Positions 11,601-18,530 of a DNA stretch of 64,000 nucleotides are shown here, one piece after another. The position numbers and the translations under genes were made by a program. The stretch is from positions 1-64,000 of the forward strand of contig CATOTG010000013.1 in assembly GCA_951813015.1 (NCBI GenBank). The letters are read 5' to 3'. The notes below the pieces were generated by a model. The model worked only from the letters and a program-made list of their open reading frames with translations. It was not told the origin of the DNA and did no database searches. The DNA is from an uncultured Thermoanaerobaculia bacterium (GTDB lineage Bacteria > Acidobacteriota > Thermoanaerobaculia > Multivoradales > Multivoraceae). Position 1 is the first letter of the stretch, and the number at the start of each line of letters is the position of its first letter.

Positions 11601-12343
11601 TGGTGGTTCCAGAGGACGTCGCTGTGCCACCGGTTCGTGCCCGACTTGACGATCACGTTGGTCGAGGAGCCGACGTAGCGGCCGTACTCGGCGGAAGAGC
11701 CGCCGGCCTCCATCGAGACCTCGGTGACCGCCGTGGTCGGCAGGAAGACCCGGCTGCCGCCGAACTTGGCGAACGTCGTGTCGACGCCGTCGACGTAGAC
11801 GCCCTGGTCGGCGAAGTGGGTGCCGTTGACGGACGGCCGCGTCTGCTGGATGTCGTCGTTCTCCGCGTCGGCAGTGACGCCCGGCAACGCGTTGATCACG
11901 CCGTAGTACGTGCGCGTCGTGCCGGCGGTCTGTTCGCCGATCTCGGACGTCACGGTGCTGCCCGCGGTGACATTGAACTTGTCGACCATGGGCGTCTGCG
12001 CCGTGACGTCGACGACGCCGCCTTCGACCGCCGCCTGCAGTGTGAGGTCGATGGCCTTGCGGTCGCCTGCGGCGGCATGGAAGGACGCCTGAGCCGTGCC
12101 GAGGCCTTCGAGTGCCGCGCTCAGCTGGTAGTTGTCCGGCACGACGCCGACAAACCGGAACTGCCCGTTCTCGTCGCTGATCGAGAACTTGTCGCCGCGG
12201 GGACTCGACAGGGTGACGCTCACGCCAGGAAGGGCGGAGCCTCCCGGGTCAACGATCGTGCCGCTGACGGTGGCGGTTTCCGGGGCATCGGCGACTGCGC
12301 CGAGCGGGACGAACAACATCAGAACCAAGGCGAGTCGCTTCAT
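8663..12343 (-). CDS. TonB-dependent receptor, Oar-like (copy 1, intact)
   Basis: 1226 aa from ATG 12343, preceded by AGGAGGATCC. Signal peptide (MKRLALVLMLFVPLGAVADA), then a carboxypeptidase-regulatory-like domain (about residues 24-105, VSGTIVDPGGSALPGVSVTL), a TonB plug (about 115-240, PMVDKFNVTAGS, VNGTHFADQGVYVDGVDTTF) and a large barrel ending in NFKIQF with a C-terminal Phe typical of outer-membrane barrels. It should import an unknown large ligand using TonB energy. A TTGACA-16-TATAGT promoter lies just upstream. It is the most diverged intact member of a local family with copies at 12585, 14420, 21184 and 26002. Confidence 0.93.
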   Translation of the reverse strand: MKRLALVLMLFVPLGAVADAPETATVSGTIVDPGGSALPGVSVTLSSPRGDKFSISDENGQFRFVGVVPDNYQLSAALEGLGTAQASFHAAAGDRKAIDLTLQAAVEGGVVDVTAQTPMVDKFNVTAGSTVTSEIGEQTAGTTRTYYGVINALPGVTADAENDDIQQTRPSVNGTHFADQGVYVDGVDTTFAKFGGSRVFLPTTAVTEVSMEAGGSSAEYGRYVGSSTNVIVKSGTNRWHSDVLWNHQRVDWGADYRDQPALGERRTRPYPVDWFKRCHGDERDQGRGQIPPSVIEEVSTINRDACLPGTDEWAGSSDGYEFSAGGPIRRDKAWFFIGLSEFDDAYSERLLGGDPYDVSLYSDARIFKLNMQPSAEHSFAASAIDTPAFRNYFNWQSYDYWTPTPHENDSVLSTVSWNYAISSDWFLEAKIAQQETQENKFLACHDLLEQENPAAQAVDGIPILEWLSQDNYPGTPARMVETCLQAKSLDRGPVAGHTATNTSGGDTSYPLRFPFDPSKGIFYPGNNYNVYRDAENLSSWHNGWILSDGFGFNAFPREQANAGLTQFVGANHELKYGIDYQDTKWEGENARVPLIQGWGFDPTNPFGFLGAGTIADDTCATPFTRTETSDIRGRTCYFLDHNSTFLTCEGNAPDGSPHRPTTVERVNGEIVRTPGTCVGRGSGDTEVSDIGFYIRDRFTIGDHWVVNVGLRAENQEAWNDVRRKVIDDTYVDPRINLSYDVKGDGALLLNASWGQYHAMLNQAWISGGDSDVPSMHDLWNGYEGHEVFLFCDPADIGTFDYLMSVGLTNYGCRVPQRRDSINSGTVGAPLPGYNLSWELTTPGLMWDAVQDGVLDYDVQTYYKQEGILGLEWQFRPNWALDVKYIEWQMQDMMFSNNQLDHKGRNIGVTENYHDLFDILVAFDDARAATWAAQGYDPADRPAQLNREALEMADPAKNAFKGVQVQLNRRFADGWALYNNLAWANTDTTGAGAWWNNTNSSYLEAAHVVLNQQNIDSCEAAQTRPDRRTGRTPLYPEDCVARLTDWLGFPASMINKRGANGTYDREWIYNSFGFKSWRVGNQDLTLGGHLTFQTGTPWNTSGGAGYERPCGPRPPGIPDSIPICLPVDVTDANADQRPGTSNTGVGFPLHPSGTEGRRTADEYTVNLSGAWGFPLGLRDTRGELRVEVLNATNQQRRRSWNSAGEVLPVRRFFQRPRQIRANFKIQF

Positions 12344-12381
12344 GGATCCTCCTCGGATCAGTAGCAAGGCGTGTACGGGCG

Positions 12382-12409
12382 ACTATAGGAGGAGACTTCC
12401 GCATGTCAA
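12382..12409 (-). promoter_or_regulatory. Sigma70-type promoter of TonB receptor copy 1
   Basis: On the minus strand TTGACA (12409-12404), a 16-bp spacer and TATAGT (12387-12382) match the sigma70 consensus closely. The predicted start is about 32 nt before the ATG at 12343. The same arrangement (TTGACA, 16 bp, TGTAA-) precedes receptor copies at 15505 and 24783. Confidence 0.7.
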
Positions 12410-12506
12410 GGAAGGCTCGCGTTCCTCCATACGTGGGCTGCCTGTCCGGAATTCTGGAGCCCGGGGCGGCCTGTCTGCGGGTAGGCGGCGCCGCCAGAAA
12501 GGAACA

Positions 12507-12533
12507 GGGGAGAGAGCCGAAGCCCTCTCCCCC
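12507..12533 (-). terminator. Hairpin terminator after TonB receptor copy 2
   Basis: On the minus strand GGGGAGAGGGC, a TTCG tetraloop and GCTCTCTCCCC form an 11-bp stem with one G-U pair, about 50 bp after the receptor stop at 12585. It is followed by TGTTCC, a weak T tract. Nearly the same hairpin follows receptor copies 4 and 5. Confidence 0.65.
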
Positions 12534-12584
12534 CTTGTTTCCTCTGAACCGGAGGCCGAAGCCCCCGGTTCTGTCGATCCGGCC

Positions 12585-13602
12585 CTAGAACCGGAACTTG
12601 ATCGAGGCTCGCATCTGCCTCGGGCGCTGGTAGTACCGGCGCACGGGGTAGACCTCGCCCTGACCGTCCCAGTTGCGGCGACGCTGCTGGTTCGTCGCGT
12701 TGAGCACCCTCGAGCCGGAGTTCGCCACGAACGTCCCGGTAGCCCATGGGGAAGCCCCAGGCGCCAGTCAGGTTGATCGTGTACTCGTCCGAGGTCCGCC
12801 GGCCTTCCGCCCCGAAGGGGTGCAGGCGCACGCCGACTCCGCCATTCGCCGTGCCCGGCCGTGCGTCGCTGGTCGGGTCGGAGGGCGTGATCGGCGGGCA
12901 GGTCCGCAGTCCGGTCGGCCGTGCGCCCGGGGCGCACGTCTTCTGGGCACTGATGCCCGCACCCTCGGAACGGGCCCAGGGGGTACCGGTCTGGAAGGTC
13001 AGGTGACCGCCGATCGTCAGGTCCTGGTTGCCGATGCGCCAGGTCTTGAACCCGAAGGAGTTGTAGATCCAGGTGCGGTCGGAGACACCGTTCACGCCGC
13101 GCTGGTTGATCATGCTGGCGGGCAGGCCCACAAACTGGTCCAGCCGCGCGTGGCAGTCTTCCGGATAGGTGCGTGTTCGACCGGTCCGGCGATCCGGGAT
13201 GGTCTGCTGCGTCTGGCACTGCTCGACGGCGTCTTCCGTGAGGTTGACGTGGGCGAGTTCCAGGTAGCCGCTGTCCGTGTTGTTCCACCAGACGCCACCG
13301 CCGGTGGTGTCCGTCTCGGACCAGGCCACGTTGTTGTAGAGCGCCCAGCCGTCGGCGAATCGACGGTTCAACTGGATCTGAAGACCGCGGTACGAGTTCT
13401 TCGCCGGATCCGCGTTGGCAAGAGCCTCACGATTCACCGCGCTCGGCCGGTCCGCCTCATCGAAGCCGGCGTCCGCCCACCGCTGTGCGCGGGCGTCGTC
13501 GAACGCGAGCACGATCTTCTCCAGGTCGTGGTAGTTCTCCGTGATGCCGATGGCGCGCCCCCGATGGTCGAGCTGGAAATTCGAGAACATCATGTCCTGC
13601 AT
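12585..13602 (-). pseudogene. TonB-dependent receptor fragment (copy 2, C-terminal third only)
   Basis: The sequence begins at MQDMMFSNFQLDHRGRAIGI, which aligns with an internal barrel position (WQMQDMMFSN) of the intact copies; the plug and two thirds of the barrel are absent. Upstream, homology stops abruptly around 13603-13625. Near the 3' end an extra base in a three-C run (12707-12709) shifts GELRLE out of frame from VLNATNQQRRR; past it, the family C-terminus resumes and stops at TAG 12587-12585. It has no signal peptide, so it cannot give a working receptor. It could be a deletion remnant or a recombination donor. Confidence 0.85.
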
Positions 13603-13707
13603 CCCTCTCTGCCAACGTACGTGACACAGCGGTGCCGCCCGATCGGGGGCGTTTCCCGACCCGGAAGTTGAGGTGGTCCCGGTTCTTTGGACAGTTTCAA
13701 GGCAGAG

Positions 13708-13890
13708 CTAAGGTGTGCTCCATTGGTTGATCACGCCGCAGCCGCCCCACTCGGGGCAACGGTACGACTCGTCCCTGCCACGAGCCACGAACACCTCCAC
13801 CTCCCCTGCCTCAAGCCGAAGCTTGACGCGCGTCACCTCCCAAGGACTCTCAACACCCGGAATCCGACCGTACAAGTCTGTGTCTCGCAT
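13708..13890 (-). mobile_element. ISL3-family transposase remnant (N-terminal 60 aa)
   Basis: The minus-strand frame from ATG 13890 reads MRDTDLYGRIPGVESPWEVT and continues VKLRLEAGEVEVFV to RCPEWGG. This is the N-terminus of ISL3-type transposases, whose zinc motif is normally CPECG; here the second Cys is Trp. The frame stops at 13708, so the catalytic domain is missing. It sits between two broken receptor fragments, so an insertion followed by deletion may explain that damage. I could not identify terminal inverted repeats. Confidence 0.7.
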
Positions 13891-13938
13891 CGCGCGAGAC
13901 TACGGCATTTCCACCATCAACCCGGAAAAGCCTCGTCG

Positions 13939-14289
13939 CTAATCGTCGCAGATCTCCTCGGCTTCCTCAATAGAAAACCCGTCCAGTAGAAGGGACCCTA
14001 CACAGTTGATGTACTCATGATCCAGCACCGGTTCAGGCGGAATCTGCGGACCGATAGGGCCGATAGGCATTGGCGAAGGATAGGTCACGCCAATAAGTAG
14101 CCCTTGGTCAGGTGAGCCTTGACAAATTATGGCTGACCCGGGGTTGCAGCCCCTTCACCGGGCTCCGCTTTGGATCGTGTTCTTTGCCACCTTCCAGCAG
14201 ACGCTGGCGGGGCAAAGACCAACAGAAGCGCCAGGCAATAGAAATGCGCTCAGAAGTACGGCGACTCGGGGATTGCTCTGCTTGTTCAT
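13939..14289 (-). pseudogene. Small secreted protein interrupted by an in-frame TGA
   Basis: ATG 14289 follows a strong GAAAGGA site and opens a signal-peptide-like segment (VAVLLSAFLLPGASVGLC). The frame stops at TGA 14157-14155 after 44 codons. The same frame then stays open for 71 codons with protein-like composition (GLLIGVTYPSPMPIGPIGPQ, ending IEEAEEICDD) to TAG 13941-13939. With the TGA read through it would be 116 aa and Cys-containing. A single C-to-T change (CGA to TGA) is the simplest explanation. The region is visibly more AT-rich than its surroundings. No family recognised. Confidence 0.5.
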
Positions 14290-14419
14290 GCTAGTCCTTT
14301 CGTTTGTTTGATGTGGCAACAAAAAGAAGAGTGAGCCACAGCCTGTTGGAGAAAGTGGATCCTAAGAGAAAGGAACAACGTTCTGAGAAGGCGAGGCGGA
14401 GGCACCTGACTTCTACCAC

Positions 14420-15505
14420 TCAGAACCGGAACTTGATGTTGGCCTTGATCTGCCTCGGACTCGTTGAAGGCGTCGTCGAACTCGCTCACGCGGAGGAAGA
14501 ACCAGAACTTGTCGCGCCGGATCGGACCGCCAGCCGAGAACTCGTAGCCATTCGATTCGCCGGCCCACTCGTCCGAGCCGGGCAGGCAGGCCTCGCGGTT
14601 CGTCGTGATCGCCTCGTCGACGAGGCTGGGTGCGATCTGGCCGCGTCCGGCGTCCCGCTCGTCGCCGTGGCAACGCCGGAACCAGTCCGCGGGATAGGGG
14701 CTGCGTCCGACGTTCAGCCAGTGATGGCTGGTCGTTGTAGTCGGCGCCCCCAGTCGACCGCCTGGCGCTGCCACAGGGCGTCGGTGTGCCAGCGGTTCGT
14801 GCCCGACTTGACGATCACGTTGGTCGAGGAGCCGATGTAGCGGCCGTACTCCGCGGAGGACCCGCCAGCTTCCATCGATACCTCGGTCACCGCCGTGGTG
14901 GGCAGGAACACGCGACTGCCGCCGAACTTGGCGAACGTCGCGTCGACACCGTCGATGTAGACGCCCTGGTCGGCAAAGTGCGTGCCGTTGACCGTGGGGC
15001 GCGTCTGCTGGATGTCGTCGTTCCGCGCGTCGGAGGTGACGCCAGGCAGGGCGTTGATCACGCCGTAGTAGGTGCGCGTCGTGCCGGCCGTCTGCTGGCC
15101 GATCTCGGAGGTCACGGTGCTGCCCGCGGTGACGTTGAACTTGTCGACCATGGGCGTCTCGCCCGTGACCTGGATCTCACCGCCTTCGACCGCCGCCTGC
15201 AGCGTCAGGTCGACCGACTTCCGGTCGCCGGCCGCGGCCCGGAACTCGGCATTGGCTTTGCCCAGCCCTTGAAGTTCCGCCTGGAGCGTGTAGGCATCGG
15301 GGACGACGCCCACGAATCGGTAGTTGCCGTTTTCGTCCGTGATCGTGAACTTGTCGCCACGCTCACTGGACAGGGTGATGCTGACGCCGGGCAACGGCGA
15401 GCCGCCGGGATCAACGATCGTGCCGCTGATGGTTGCGGTCTCCGGCGCGTCGGCGAAAAGGCCGACCGGAACCAGCAGCATCAGAGCCACTGCGAGTCGC
15501 TTCAT
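14420..15505 (-). pseudogene. TonB-dependent receptor remnant (copy 3, internal deletion and frameshifts)
   Basis: It begins normally at ATG 15505 (GAGGAG site, MKRLAVALMLLVPVGLFADA), with the carboxypeptidase-regulatory domain and plug intact up to AVDWG. An extra base in the C5 run (14747-14751) and another in the G4 run (14697-14700) shift the frame on either side of ERRTQ. Coding then resumes at PYPADWFRRCHGDERD and continues to EFDDAFNE. At about 14455-14462 it joins, out of frame, to the last twelve codons of the family (PRQIKANIKFRF, stop 14422-14420). Most of the barrel has therefore been deleted. Confidence 0.85.
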
Positions 15506-15751
15506 CTAGCTCCTCCTCGGATCAAGTTGTACGAAGACAAACACTGTTACATGATTAACCGTCCTGATGTCAAGAGAGGTGCGATTCCGTCATACCGTGT
15601 ATGGGGGATCCGGGATTCTGGATCCGGGAGTGGGTTGTCGGCGTCTGAGGGACTTCGGCGAGTGGAAGACGGGTTCCGGTCTCGCCGGGGCCGGCGCGGC
15701 CGTGCGCCCGCTCCAGCGTCGACGGAGCCTGTGCCGGGGCACAGGCAGGCG
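15506..15751 (-). repeat. Receptor upstream region, duplicated at 24784-25033
   Basis: About 245 bp upstream of receptor copy 3 is nearly the same as the region upstream of copy 4. Both carry the ribosome site and promoter, then a block read on the plus strand as GATGTCAAGAG.GGTGCGATT, GGATCC.GGATTCTGGATCC and further on GCTCCAGCGTCGACGGAGCC. The match ends at about GGGCAGGCG. The 324-bp gap from 15506 to the GTG at 15830 holds this repeat and no gene. Confidence 0.75.
15546..15573 (-). promoter_or_regulatory. Promoter of receptor copy 3
   Basis: TTGACA (15573-15568), 16-bp spacer, TGTAAC (15551-15546) on the minus strand, about 40 bp before the ATG at 15505. The promoter is intact although the gene behind it is broken. 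Confidence 0.6.
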
Positions 15752-15829
15752 GGCCGCCAAGCCTGCTCCGCACGACCACGACGTGCGGACGCCATCCCGT
15801 GCGCGGCCCGTGGATGCCATACTGCGGCC

Positions 15830-17452
15830 GTGCGGTTCTTCAACACCGAGGGTCCGGTCCGTCCCGAGGACCACTACCTCGTGTCGCCGCTGGCGCGTCT
15901 CGACCTGGACGAGATCCTGCTCCTTATCGAGCGGAAGAAGTACTTCGTCCTTCACGCCCCGCGGCAGACGGGCAAGACCTCCTCGCTGCTCGCGCTTCGG
16001 GATCTGCTGAACGGCGGCGAGGCGGGGCCCTGCCGGGCGGTGTACGTCAATGTCGAGGGCGCCCAGGCGATGCGCGAGGATGTCGGCTTGGCGATGCGAA
16101 CCATCCTGAGCGAGATGGGCTCCGAAGCGCGGAGGTCGCCAGGCGACGAGTTCCTGGACGGCGTTTGGCCCGACATCCTCGAACGGTCGGGGCCGGGCGC
16201 CGCTCTCCGCGAGTCGTTGGCCCGGTGGGCCGGCGCCGGCAAGGCGCCTCTGGTGGTGATGATCGACGAGGTCGACGCGCTGGTCGGCGACTCGCTGCTG
16301 TCGGTGCTCAGGCAGCTCCGCGCCGGCTACCCGGATCGGCCGGACGGCTTTCCACAGAGCGTGATTCTGTGCGGGGTTCGGGACGTGAGGGACTACCGCA
16401 TCCATTCCGGGGCCGGCAGGGAAGTGGTGGCCGGCGGCAGCGCTTTCAACATCAGGGCTGAGTCGCTGCGTCTCGGCGATTTCACGCCGGAGGAAGTTTC
16501 GGTGCTGCTCGACCAGCATGTGGAGGCGACAGGACAGGAGTTCACCGGCGAGGCGCGTGCCGCGGTGTGGGATCTGACGAGGGGGCAGCCGTGGCTGGTC
16601 AACGCGCTGGCATACGAGGCGTGCTTCCGCAGCCGCACCGGTCGCGATCGCTCGCGTGCCGTCTGCGAGGAGGCGATTCAGGCAGCGCGTGAAGAGTTGA
16701 TCCTGCGCCGCGAGACGCACCTGGATCAGCTCGCGGACAAGCTCCAGGAGGAGCGCGTGCGCCGAGTGGTCGAACCACTGCTCGCGGGCGGCCGGGGCGC
16801 AGGCGTCCGCCCGGACGATCTGCAGTACGCACGGGACCTGGGGCTGGTCCGACGTGACGGCCCGGTCGCGATCGCCAATCCCATCTACCGCGAGGTGATT
16901 CCACGCGACCTGACCTGGATCACCCAGGAGATGGCGATCACCGATGATCCTGCGTGGTATGTCGCCGCGGACGGACGTCTGCAGGCGCCGAAGCTCCTGG
17001 CGGCGTTCCAGGAGTTCTTCAGGGAGCATTCGGAACACTGGGTGGAACGGTTTCAGTACAAGGAGGCCGGGCCGCAGCTTCTGCTTCAGGCATTCCTTCA
17101 GCGGGTGGTCAACGGCGGTGGCCGCATTGAGCGGGAGTACGGCCTGGGCCGTGGGCGCACGGATCTGCTGATTGTGTGGCCGCTGGCGGGTGGCGGCGAC
17201 GAAGCAGGCGTGGCAGACGCCGCGCCTCGACCGGCGCAGAAGGCGGTGGTGGAGTGCAAGCTGCTCCGCGGGAGCGTCGAGCGCACGGTAGAACAAGGCC
17301 TGCGGCAGACCCGCGCCTACATGGACCGCTGCGGATCCGCGGAGGGCCATCTCGTGATCTTCGACCGCGACGCCGAAAGGTCGTGGGAAGAGAAGCTCTA
17401 CCGGCGCGAAGAGTCCGCTGCCGGCGTGCCGGTCACCGTCTGGGGAATGTGA
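15830..17452 (+). CDS. AAA+ ATPase with C-terminal PD-(D/E)XK nuclease-like domain (copy 1)
   Basis: 540 aa from GTG 15830, chosen because the paralogue at 20114 starts at the matching position. The P-loop is APRQTGKT (residues 43-50), Walker B is LVVMIDEVDAL (about 140-148), and a sensor-like region CGVRDVRDYRIHS follows. The C-terminal part has GRTDLLIVW with Asp at about 445, then VVECKLL with Glu 475 and Lys 477, the D..ExK pattern of PD-(D/E)XK nucleases. This resembles the AAA-ATPase_like plus DUF1703-type proteins that occur in many copies in some genomes, with no firm function. It may act on DNA, or be a selfish or defence-related factor. A convergent paralogue lies 1.1 kb downstream. 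Confidence 0.85.
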   Translation: MRFFNTEGPVRPEDHYLVSPLARLDLDEILLLIERKKYFVLHAPRQTGKTSSLLALRDLLNGGEAGPCRAVYVNVEGAQAMREDVGLAMRTILSEMGSEARRSPGDEFLDGVWPDILERSGPGAALRESLARWAGAGKAPLVVMIDEVDALVGDSLLSVLRQLRAGYPDRPDGFPQSVILCGVRDVRDYRIHSGAGREVVAGGSAFNIRAESLRLGDFTPEEVSVLLDQHVEATGQEFTGEARAAVWDLTRGQPWLVNALAYEACFRSRTGRDRSRAVCEEAIQAAREELILRRETHLDQLADKLQEERVRRVVEPLLAGGRGAGVRPDDLQYARDLGLVRRDGPVAIANPIYREVIPRDLTWITQEMAITDDPAWYVAADGRLQAPKLLAAFQEFFREHSEHWVERFQYKEAGPQLLLQAFLQRVVNGGGRIEREYGLGRGRTDLLIVWPLAGGGDEAGVADAAPRPAQKAVVECKLLRGSVERTVEQGLRQTRAYMDRCGSAEGHLVIFDRDAERSWEEKLYRREESAAGVPVTVWGM

Positions 17453-17514
17453 GCGGCGGGCCGCCGCAGTGCTGCGAGCCCCAAGCTGTTAACGACGCCT
17501 GGAGAGTGAGCCGA

Positions 17515-17715
17515 TCAGCGATCAGAAGGTGAGCCACCTCGGGGTTGAGGCTCATCCGCGAGCGGCACAAGTCGCGAGGCGCGAATCGTTCGGTCTCGCG
17601 TAAGCAGAGGCACTCCCTCGACGATGCTGGTTGCTGCGATCAGCTCGTCGGCCGGGTCGCCGCGGAAGTCGAGCTGGCAGGCGGTCGTGCGCCGGAGCGG
17701 AGTGGCCCAGTGAGT
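17515..17715 (-). pseudogene. VapC-type PIN-domain toxin remnant (C-terminal part)
   Basis: On the minus strand, FRGDPADELIAATSIVEG and PLLTRDRTIRAS match the C-terminal half of VapC PIN-domain RNases, including the conserved Asp positions of GDPAD and TRD. No N-terminal half is present: upstream the frame enters the leader of the nuclease cassette beginning at about 17716. No antitoxin is seen. The toxin gene appears to have been cut by the arrival or rearrangement of the cassette. Confidence 0.7.
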
Positions 17716-18500
17716 GACCGATGCTGGTAGCCTTCGCGAGCGGTTCACCGCAGGTGAAGCGTTCTGGACTGCCTCTCCCCCCCACACCAGAAGGCCCATC
17801 GGCATCAAGGATGCCGCTGCCCCGAGAGAAACCACTGATGGCAACGAACTCACCCGAAGCGAGGCTGGAGGCTCCGGTCACGATGGAGCAGCTCGTCGAG
17901 CTGACGAGGAGCATTCGCGAGATCCGGGACGAGATCCGCGAGAGCCAGCGAGAGACCGCGGTTCAGATGCAGGAGACGGACCGGCGGATGCAGGAAACCG
18001 ACCGGCGTCTGAAGCGGGCGGAGCACCTGTTCACGACCCAGTGGGGCAAGTTGATGGAGAGCCTGGTCGAGGGAGACCTCGTCCGTCTGCTTCAGGCGCG
18101 GGGCGTCGCCGTCGAGGGAACCCTCCAGCGTTCCCGCAAGCGGCGGAACGGGGAACACTTCGAGATCGACATTCTCGCTACCAACGGTGCGGAGGTCGTG
18201 GCGGTGGAGGTCAAGACGACGTTGCGCCCGGAGGCCGTCGCCCGCTTCGTGGAGAAACTCTCGCGGTTCCTCGAGTGGTACCCCGAGTACCGCGGCCGCA
18301 CCGTCCACGGCGCGGTGGCTTATCTCGACGCCGGCGCGGCCGTCACGACGTACGCCGAGCGCCAGGGTCTGTTCGTCATCCGCGCCACCGGCAACAGCGC
18401 CAGCATCGTCAACGCCGAGGACTTCGAGCCGCGATCGTTCGCCTGAGCACGTCGGACCGACCGGAGGCGGCGGGTCCCCGAAGCCGGCGCAAGCGGACAG
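17716..18500 (+). repeat. Nuclease cassette, copy 1
   Basis: The repeat starts at GACCGATGCTGGTAGCC, followed by about 115 bp of conserved leader, the nuclease gene, and a tail ending near GGCGCAAGCGGACAGA. It is almost identical to copies at about 20243-21087 and 25122-25908. The leader is in frame with the gene only in this copy; indels break that frame in the others, so the leader is not coding. The 385-bp gap 17453-17837 holds the vapC remnant and this leader. Confidence 0.8.
17838..18446 (+). CDS. Coiled-coil PD-(D/E)XK nuclease-like protein (cassette copy 1)
   Basis: 202 aa from ATG 17838 (MATNSPEARLEAP). The N-terminal half is a coiled coil (LVELTRSIREIRDEIRESQR) ending in two copies of the heptad MQETDRR. 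Then come LFTTQWGKLMESLVEGDL and a nuclease-like core, FEIDIL (Asp 111) and VAVEVKTTL (Glu 124, Lys 126), the D..ExK arrangement of PD-(D/E)XK enzymes. It resembles the DUF3782-like uncharacterised nuclease group. Function unknown. The two other cassettes encode the same protein with very few substitutions. Confidence 0.8.
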   Translation: MATNSPEARLEAPVTMEQLVELTRSIREIRDEIRESQRETAVQMQETDRRMQETDRRLKRAEHLFTTQWGKLMESLVEGDLVRLLQARGVAVEGTLQRSRKRRNGEHFEIDILATNGAEVVAVEVKTTLRPEAVARFVEKLSRFLEWYPEYRGRTVHGAVAYLDAGAAVTTYAERQGLFVIRATGNSASIVNAEDFEPRSFA

Positions 18501-18530
18501 ATGACACTTGCGCGCGAGTACGCCAACGCG

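Noticed and set aside
9080..12364. 1094-codon plus-strand open frame
   Set aside because: It is antisense to receptor copy 1, has no ribosome site or family match, and its Val/Arg/Gly-rich composition is that of a GC-rich shadow frame. The same applies to the long frames at 22897-24276 and 25564-29115 opposite receptors 4 and 5.
14120..14160. Selenocysteine at the TGA 14157-14155
   Set aside because: A GGGG..CCCC hairpin follows the TGA, but the stem is short, the context (GAR-x-RGC) is not a redox motif, and a single C-to-T change explains it. No sel genes are visible.
17721..17837. 39-residue N-terminal extension of nuclease cassette 1
   Set aside because: The frame is open only in this copy; indels close it in copies 2 and 3, so the shared start is the ATG of MATNSPEA.
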